This document shows, one piece after another, positions 36,410-40,795 of a stretch of DNA of 40,795 nt. How positions within the stretch are numbered: position 1 is the first letter of the stretch; the number at the start of each line of letters is the position of its first letter. This DNA is from a virus. The notes below the pieces were generated by a model. The model saw nothing but the letters and a program-made list of their open reading frames with translations. It was not told the DNA's origin and made no database searches. The stretch spans positions 1-40,795 of the IMG/VR virus record IMGVR_UViG_3300020156_000055. The stretch is one strand, 5' to 3'. The position numbers and the translations under genes are program-made.

Positions 36410-36702
36410 CCTCGAAGAAACTGCGGGCTTCGGCGAACGGCCAGGACTGCACCGTGCGTATGCCGGGCGTTTGCAACCACAACCCAGAAACCACCGTTCT
36501 GGCGCATCTGCCGTGTGGGCAGAAGGGCATGGGCATGAAGGGCTTCGACACCGTCGCGGTCTACGCCTGCAGTGCTTGCCACGATGTGATCGACGGCCGG
36601 GCCGCCGGCGCCGTTGAGTGGGCGGACATGCCCCGCGCCATTGCCGAAACCCACGAAGCACTGATCAGGGCCGGGATCCTGACGGTCAAGGGGGCCGCAT
36701 GA
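36400..36702 (+). CDS. YbcO-family nuclease (DUF1364)
   Basis: This 100-residue protein is of the YbcO type found in lambdoid nin regions. It begins MRVTSKKLRASANGQDCTVR, then MPGVCNHNPETTVLAHLPCG and GFDTVAVYACSACHDVIDGR, with Cys and His residues that form a His-Me-finger-like metal site. It probably processes DNA structures during recombination or packaging. It overlaps the VRR-NUC gene by 4 bases. Confidence 0.88.
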   Translation: MRVTSKKLRASANGQDCTVRMPGVCNHNPETTVLAHLPCGQKGMGMKGFDTVAVYACSACHDVIDGRAAGAVEWADMPRAIAETHEALIRAGILTVKGAA

Positions 36703-37115
36703 AGGCGTTTGGGTTGAAGCCAAAGCGCGCCAAGGCCATCGACCGCGAAGGCCTGGAGCAGGCCGCGCTGCTGAAGGAGGTCACCCTGCGTTACCCGGCG
36801 GCCGCGAAGCTGATCTATCACGTCCCGAACGGTGGGCACCGGCACAAGCTGGTGGCGATCAAGCTGAAAGAGCAGGGCGTCAAGGCAGGCGTTCCTGACC
36901 TGGTGCTGCCCATGGCCCGCGGCGGGTATTTCGGGTTGTACATCGAGTTCAAGGCCATGCCGCCGTTTGATGCCGCCGTCTCGGCGAGCCAGGACGCATA
37001 CATCCACGCGCTGACCGAGCAAGGCTATCTCGCGATCGTCTGCCGCGGGCACATCGATGCGCTCGAAGCGATCCGGGCCTATCTACTTCAACCACCGACG
37101 AGGGTTGCGGCATGA
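36699..37115 (+). CDS. VRR-NUC domain nuclease
   Basis: This 138-residue protein is a PD-(D/E)xK nuclease of the VRR-NUC type, likely a Holliday-junction or branch nuclease. The site is Asp67 in GVPDLVLP, Glu83 and Lys85 in GLYIEFKAM, with a conserved VPNGGHRHK motif earlier (42-50). It resembles stand-alone phage VRR-NUC proteins in length. The stop overlaps the recombinase gene by 4 bases. Confidence 0.92.
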   Translation: MKAFGLKPKRAKAIDREGLEQAALLKEVTLRYPAAAKLIYHVPNGGHRHKLVAIKLKEQGVKAGVPDLVLPMARGGYFGLYIEFKAMPPFDAAVSASQDAYIHALTEQGYLAIVCRGHIDALEAIRAYLLQPPTRVAA

Positions 37116-38410
37116 GCAAGACCCGCACAGTGAAGTTCAGCGATGCCGAGATCCGGCGCCAGGCTGCGGACCCTGCGGTGCATGACCTGCGCGACCCACG
37201 TCACCCGGGCCTGTATCTGCGCTTCGGCCAGGATCGGCAGCGGGGCTCCTGGTACCTGGTCAAGGGCAAGGCGTGGAAACAGATCGCACGGTTTCCTGAT
37301 TTGGGTGCGGCGGCGGTGTTGGCCGAGCTGCCCGCGTTGCGTCAGCGTCTGCTGCACGATCCATCGGCGACCGCTGCCCTGGGCGGCCTGTCCACTGTTG
37401 GCCAGTTGCTGGACTGGTACGGCGACCGAATGGCGCGCGATCGCTCGCTGTCGGCCAAGCGCAAGACCGGCGCTAAGTCGGCCATTGCCTGCCACCTGCG
37501 ACCGCGCCTGGCCAGCCTGCCCATCCGTGAAGTCTCGGCTCCGGTGCTGGACAAGCTGCTGATGTGGCCTGCTCAGGAGGTGCTGTCGCTGTCCTACGTG
37601 CGTCAGCTCTTCGGCCTGCTGGTGGTCGCGTTCCGCCAAGCGCACAAGTTGGGCCTGATCGACAGCAACCCCGTGGCCGGGCTGAAGTTCGTGGACTTCA
37701 CCAAGGCCAAGATCATGCCCAAAGCCGCCCGACTGCGTGGTGTCCACCTGGTGGAGCTGGTACCAGCCCTGGCCGAGCGGTTCGAGGAGCAACCCGCCGA
37801 GGCCATGCTCGCGCTGATGATGCTCTGCCACGGCACCCGCGTTGGTGAGACTCGCATGGCGCGCTGGCCTGATATCTCCCTGGCCGATGGCGAGTGGTTC
37901 CTCCCAGCCGAGCACACGAAGACCCGCACCGAGCATCGCTTACCACTGACGGCCCAGGCCAAGGCCCTGTTGACCCGGTACCGAGCCACCCAGATCGCCA
38001 CGGGCTATGAGGGCATCTATCTGTTCCCTTCGCGCCGTGGTCAGTCGCTGAGTGAGGGCCAGGCCAGCGCCGTGTTCACGCGCCTTGGCCAGGGTGAGTG
38101 GACCAGTCATGACCTTCGGAAGGTGGCTCGCACCGCATGGACGGACCTCGGGATCGACGGCCACATCGGCGAGATGCTGCTCAACCATTCGCTGGGCAAG
38201 ATCGCCTCGACCTACATCAACACCCAGGCCCGGGAGCAGCGGTTGAAGGCGCTGGAGAAGTGGCACGGTTGGTTAGATGAGCGTGGCTTTCAGGCGATTC
38301 ACAACCTGACAGGCGCCCAATTTGAAGATTCGCATAACCCCGCGCAGGCTAATAACGGCGCGGGCTGCACGGCTATTCCTGACATTGTTAATGGCGAGGT
38401 TTCAAAATGA
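37112..38410 (+). CDS. Second tyrosine recombinase
   Basis: This 432-residue protein carries a full tyrosine-recombinase set: Arg243 (CHGTRVGE), Lys270 (EHTKTRTEH), His333 and Arg336 (SHDLRKVART), His359 (LNHSLGKI) and Tyr368 (ASTYINTQ). The N-terminus resembles P4-type arm-binding domains (LRDPRHPGLYLRFGQDRQRG). A 60-residue tail follows the active site. It lies far from attP, in the replication/nin-like region, coupled to VRR-NUC, so its substrate is not obvious: resolution of multimers, a second att site, or inversion are options. Confidence 0.88.
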   Translation: MSKTRTVKFSDAEIRRQAADPAVHDLRDPRHPGLYLRFGQDRQRGSWYLVKGKAWKQIARFPDLGAAAVLAELPALRQRLLHDPSATAALGGLSTVGQLLDWYGDRMARDRSLSAKRKTGAKSAIACHLRPRLASLPIREVSAPVLDKLLMWPAQEVLSLSYVRQLFGLLVVAFRQAHKLGLIDSNPVAGLKFVDFTKAKIMPKAARLRGVHLVELVPALAERFEEQPAEAMLALMMLCHGTRVGETRMARWPDISLADGEWFLPAEHTKTRTEHRLPLTAQAKALLTRYRATQIATGYEGIYLFPSRRGQSLSEGQASAVFTRLGQGEWTSHDLRKVARTAWTDLGIDGHIGEMLLNHSLGKIASTYINTQAREQRLKALEKWHGWLDERGFQAIHNLTGAQFEDSHNPAQANNGAGCTAIPDIVNGEVSK

Positions 38411-38604
38411 TGATTTTACTCGATCCGAACACCGGCCTCGCCGTGAACCCTGCCTTCGTCGCGTCGATCAGGCTGACCAACTACAACGCCAATCAGCACC
38501 TGGTCATTACGATGAAGGATGGCTACGAGACCCGAATCGCGGACAACCGCGCCCAGGGTGTCAACGTTCGTGATTTGCATCGCCAAGTGCTGGAGGCGGT
38601 ATGA
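38407..38604 (+). CDS. Small unknown protein
   Basis: This 65-residue protein (MMILLDPNTGLAVNPAFVAS, then LVITMKDGYETRIADNRAQG) looks like a small beta-strand protein with a C-terminal helix (VRDLHRQVLEAV). It overlaps the recombinase and the next gene by 4 bases each, so it is part of the same operon. No family known to me. Confidence 0.65.
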   Translation: MMILLDPNTGLAVNPAFVASIRLTNYNANQHLVITMKDGYETRIADNRAQGVNVRDLHRQVLEAV

Positions 38605-38912
38605 AGCGAACCCATGGCCCGGCTCTGCGCCGCCAGCGTAAGTCGATGATGGAATGCACCGTTTGCCGTGGCACTGGCCTGGTAGCGGGTGTTTTCTTTG
38701 AGCTCCACTGCACCATTTGCGATGGCACCGGCTGGTTATGCCCCGTCACGGGAAAGGCTTTGCCATTGAGCGAATTGGTGCTTGAGCTGAACCGGCGTCT
38801 TCGGGATGCACTGGCGGAAATCTCCAGAGCAAACCTGGCAGGCGGTGCCCAGCAGCAATACAACGAAAACAACCGTCTCGGTGCCGGCGGCACCAACTAC
38901 ACAGGGGATTGA
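38601..38912 (+). CDS. DnaJ-like zinc-finger protein
   Basis: This 103-residue protein has two CxxCxGTG repeats (CTVCRGTGLVAG and CTICDGTGWLCP), the pattern of DnaJ zinc fingers, and a helical C-terminus (SELVLELNRRLRDALAEISR). Such proteins often stand before the late antiterminator in lambdoid phages, and zinc-finger motifs of this type are part of some Q families. It may help Q or act separately. It is coupled to its upstream neighbour by 4 bases. Confidence 0.72.
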   Translation: MKRTHGPALRRQRKSMMECTVCRGTGLVAGVFFELHCTICDGTGWLCPVTGKALPLSELVLELNRRLRDALAEISRANLAGGAQQQYNENNRLGAGGTNYTGD

Positions 38913-38915
38913 GCC

Positions 38916-39479
38916 ATGGGCATCTATATAGACGTGATGAGCACACTCGTTCGGGTACTGGCCGCCGACAACATCGACAACAGCACCAAACAATCCTGGC
39001 AGAAGCTTATCGACGCTGATATGCGTCAGGGCGGTAACGGTAGTTCGCTCTCGCCCCGCGACAAGTTCGACTATGACTGCTGCCTCTATGCGCTGCTACA
39101 CCGTCAGCTCGATCCAGCGCAGTGGGATGTGCTGGTGGCCAAGTATTCGACCCACAAGGCCAACAAGGTGGCAGCCATCGGCCGCCTGGTCGCGCGGATG
39201 GTTTCGCCGGCTCCCCAGTTGTTCGTCTACAAGGCCTTGACCGCATGGGCGATCCCAAAGATGAAGGGCGTTCAAACGGTCAAGCGCTCGACCGACATGA
39301 TCGTCCTGCCTGCTGAGTTCTACGACATGAACACCTGGGATACCGAGGGCAAACCCGAGTCGACGCGCCGGCGCTGGAGGACTGGCATTGCCAAGCGTCT
39401 TGAGTCGCTGGAAGAGGCCGCGGTTGTCCATGCGACGGAGATTTTCGACAAAGAGGAGATCTTCATCGACGCCGCTTGA
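38916..39479 (+). CDS. Candidate late antiterminator (Q-like)
   Basis: This 187-residue basic protein is last in the early rightward operon. It has FDYDCCLYALLHRQLDPAQW, then DVLVAKYSTHKANKVAAIGR, which fits the helix-turn-helix part of Q-type antiterminators. C-terminal residues (STRRRWRTGIAKRLESLEEA) are basic. The call rests mainly on position: a strong promoter starts at its stop codon and a terminator lies just downstream, then late genes. Direct homology to a named Q family is not certain. Confidence 0.6.
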   Translation: MGIYIDVMSTLVRVLAADNIDNSTKQSWQKLIDADMRQGGNGSSLSPRDKFDYDCCLYALLHRQLDPAQWDVLVAKYSTHKANKVAAIGRLVARMVSPAPQLFVYKALTAWAIPKMKGVQTVKRSTDMIVLPAEFYDMNTWDTEGKPESTRRRWRTGIAKRLESLEEAAVVHATEIFDKEEIFIDAA

Positions 39480-39504
39480 CGTAGTGGCGGAATGGTCATA
39501 AATT
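39476..39504 (+). promoter_or_regulatory. Late promoter (pR'-like)
   Basis: -35 TTGACG (39476-39481) and -10 TAAATT (39499-39504) are separated by exactly 17 bases. The -35 includes the stop codon of the Q-like gene. A terminator follows about 45 bases after the expected start. Confidence 0.72.
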
Positions 39505-39549
39505 AGCCCCATCATGTCGATCTTGCGGGTTATGAGAGACGACAAACAA

Positions 39550-39575
39550 AGCCCAGCCACCGAGCTGGGCTTTTT
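39550..39575 (+). terminator. Terminator before the late genes (tR'-like)
   Basis: A perfect 7-base stem AGCCCAG/CTGGGCT with an 8-base loop is followed by TTTTT. It lies between the late promoter and the first holin-like gene, so late expression would require antitermination. Confidence 0.82.
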
Positions 39576-39624
39576 CGTTTCCGGGCTTTGCCCAGGCCGC
39601 TGGCCTTTATTGATGGAGCAGCAC

Positions 39625-39999
39625 ATGGCTGAGCCGAGCACTGGCGCCCTTGCAGTTACTGGTGTCGTTGCCAGCGTCGGCCTGGGTGCTGCTTTCCCTG
39701 AGATTGACCTCGCTGCACTGGTTGGGTCATTTGGCGGATCGTTCCTGTTCGTCCTATTCGCGGACGCCATGCCAACCTGGCGCCGCGTTGGTTACCTTTT
39801 CGCCGGCTGGATCGGCGGTTATTTCGGCGCTGCCGAACTCTTGGGGCTTACCTGGACCAAAACAGCCGGCTTCAGTGGGTTTGTCTGTGGCGCGATCTGT
39901 GTTGCGGTCGCCACTGGGATACTGGAGTGGATCAACAGCGGCGTGATGCCGCGCTGGCTGCAATGGTTCTTCCGCCTTCGGGCAAGGAAGGAGAGTTAA
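39625..39999 (+). CDS. Putative holin
   Basis: This 124-residue membrane protein starts at ATG 39625 with GGAG 6 bases upstream; ATG 39613 is an alternative. It has three hydrophobic segments, about residues 9-25, 30-62 (with ALVGSFGGSFLFVLFADAMP) and 75-100 (TKTAGFSGFVCGAICVAVAT), and a basic end (WFFRLRARKES). This fits the Pseudomonas-type putative holins of about this size. It is the first late gene after the antitermination site. The next gene begins on the following base. Confidence 0.8.
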   Translation: MAEPSTGALAVTGVVASVGLGAAFPEIDLAALVGSFGGSFLFVLFADAMPTWRRVGYLFAGWIGGYFGAAELLGLTWTKTAGFSGFVCGAICVAVATGILEWINSGVMPRWLQWFFRLRARKES

Positions 40000-40281
40000 A
40001 TGGCCTCAGTCATTCAGGCTGCACTGTGTGCGGTCATCTTCATCATGATCGGATTGCGCTACAGCCCTTATCCGAACTCCCGGTACAAGCTTTCTATATC
40101 GCTCATCGCCTGGGCAGCATGCGCTGTCACAGGCATGCAGTGCGTGAGTCTGGTGGGGCGCATGGTGCTGGAAGGTGAGTTCGCTGACGCCTCCTGGTTC
40201 AACACCGCCTTCTATGCCCTGGCTGCCGTTTTGGTCTGGCGTGCCCGTGGCAACGTTGCCCGCATTGTTCAGGTCGATTGA
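40000..40281 (+). CDS. Second holin-like or antiholin membrane protein
   Basis: This 93-residue protein has three hydrophobic segments: about 5-19 (IQAALCAVIFIMIGL), 30-53 (KLSISLIAWAACAVTGMQCV) and 65-82 (SWFNTAFYALAAVLVWRARG). It resembles the 3-TM holins of the HP1 type. Directly adjacent to the first holin-like gene, it may be the true holin, or the pair may be holin and antiholin. Which one makes the lesion cannot be decided by sequence. Confidence 0.75.
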   Translation: MASVIQAALCAVIFIMIGLRYSPYPNSRYKLSISLIAWAACAVTGMQCVSLVGRMVLEGEFADASWFNTAFYALAAVLVWRARGNVARIVQVD

Positions 40282-40317
40282 CACGACGCTGGGCCAACCC
40301 CAAATAGGAAACAACCG

Positions 40318-40701
40318 ATGCCACTAAGACCGCAGAAGCCGTGCGCTGCGCTGGGGTGTCGTGCGCTCACACGCAACCCAAGGTATTGCGATGAGCATGT
40401 CGGCTTAGCCACGGCACAGGCAGAGCGCCAGGCTGCCAAGAAGCGTGAGAGCAGCACACAGCGCCTCTACACGTACAAGTGGCAGAAGGCGAGCAAGGGC
40501 TTCCTTGCGCGCTACCCGCTGTGTGCTGAGCATGATCGCCAGGGTGAGGTGGTGGCTGCCACAGAGGTCGACCACATCGTGCCCCACAAGGGTGACGCGA
40601 CGATCTTCTGGAACCGAAACAACTGGCAGTCTCTGTGCCATAGCTGCCACAGCCGCAAAACGGCCCGTGAGGATGGCGGCTGGGGAAACCCGAGGCGCTG
40701 A
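40318..40701 (+). CDS. HNH endonuclease of the packaging region
   Basis: This 127-residue protein is an HNH nuclease like those preceding terS in HK97-type phages, where it helps terminase cut cos DNA. The site is EVDHIVPHKGD (His86), then FWNRNNWQSLCHSCHSRKT. Extra Cys pairs (CAALGC, YCDEH, LCAEH, CHSC) should bind zinc. Its place at the right end, with terS at the left end, indicates the two window ends are joined or meet at cos. Confidence 0.93.
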   Translation: MPLRPQKPCAALGCRALTRNPRYCDEHVGLATAQAERQAAKKRESSTQRLYTYKWQKASKGFLARYPLCAEHDRQGEVVAATEVDHIVPHKGDATIFWNRNNWQSLCHSCHSRKTAREDGGWGNPRR

Positions 40702-40795
40702 CCAGGCAGAATGCCCGGAAAACAGCCTAGATGAGAGGTATTCCTATCCATGGGGAGGGGGAGGGTCAAAAGTCCAGGGCTTTTGCCTTCTAGAC
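40702..40795. other. cos: Packaging-site region candidate (no gene)
   Basis: The last 94 bases hold no gene. They contain a G-rich run (GGGGAGGGGGAGGGTCAAAA) near 40751-40770. In HNH-type phages the cos site lies between the HNH gene and terS. The exact cut cannot be read here. Confidence 0.45.

Overview
The window looks like one complete temperate phage genome of a high-GC Pseudomonas-type host. It is opened just upstream of the small terminase gene. Three things support this. The right end carries an HNH endonuclease that in HK97-type phages lies directly before the small terminase, and the left end starts with that terminase. The att site and integrase lie in the middle, as in a virion genome, not at the ends as in a prophage. 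The gene set (packaging, head, tail, lysis, integration, immunity, replication, late control) is complete. The host assignment is inferred from composition, gene families and a tRNA-Pro-like att core.

Layout. 0-7.4 kb: packaging and an HK97-type head (TerS, TerL, portal, protease, capsid, connectors). 7.4-17.4 kb: a Mu-type contractile tail in Mu order (gp37-like terminator, gp38-like, sheath, tube, frameshifted chaperone, tape measure, N, P, gp45, gp46, gp47, gp48). 17.4-20.8 kb: tail fibre with 36-residue repeats, then an A+T-richer cassette with a small fibre-associated gene, an AAC(3)-family acetyltransferase and an aminopeptidase-like DUF4910 protein. 20.9-22.0 kb: GH19 endolysin and Rz with embedded Rz1. 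22-23 kb: a leftward HMCES/YedK-type protein and a coiled-coil protein. 23.1-24.7 kb: attP made of a tRNA-Pro 3' fragment flanked by repeated arm sites, then int and xis. 24.8-31.8 kb: leftward early/accessory genes, including a Dam-type and a C5 methyltransferase, many small unknowns, a structured region of inverted repeats and a TerB-like gene.

Control. The immunity region at 32.0-33.5 kb is lambda-like. It has a leftward promoter and a rightward promoter covered by ATAAG-N4-CTTAT operators, an S24-family CI repressor, a Cro-like protein, and boxA sequences on both early transcripts. Between CI and the leftward promoter sits a small gene whose promoter overlaps a near-perfect LexA box. The rightward early operon holds a CII-type regulator, a Rha/KilA-C protein, DnaT-like and lambda P-like replication proteins, YbcO and VRR-NUC nucleases, a second tyrosine recombinase and a candidate Q antiterminator. 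A strong promoter and a terminator follow Q directly, as in the lambda pR'/tR' arrangement. They lead into two holin-like genes, the HNH gene and, across the junction, the packaging genes.

Features most worth following up are the AAC(3)/DUF4910 cassette, the same-strand overlapping frame inside the cytosine methyltransferase, the tandem inverted-repeat modules at 30.6-31.1 kb, the fully visible attP, the LexA-box gene beside CI, and the second recombinase in the replication region.
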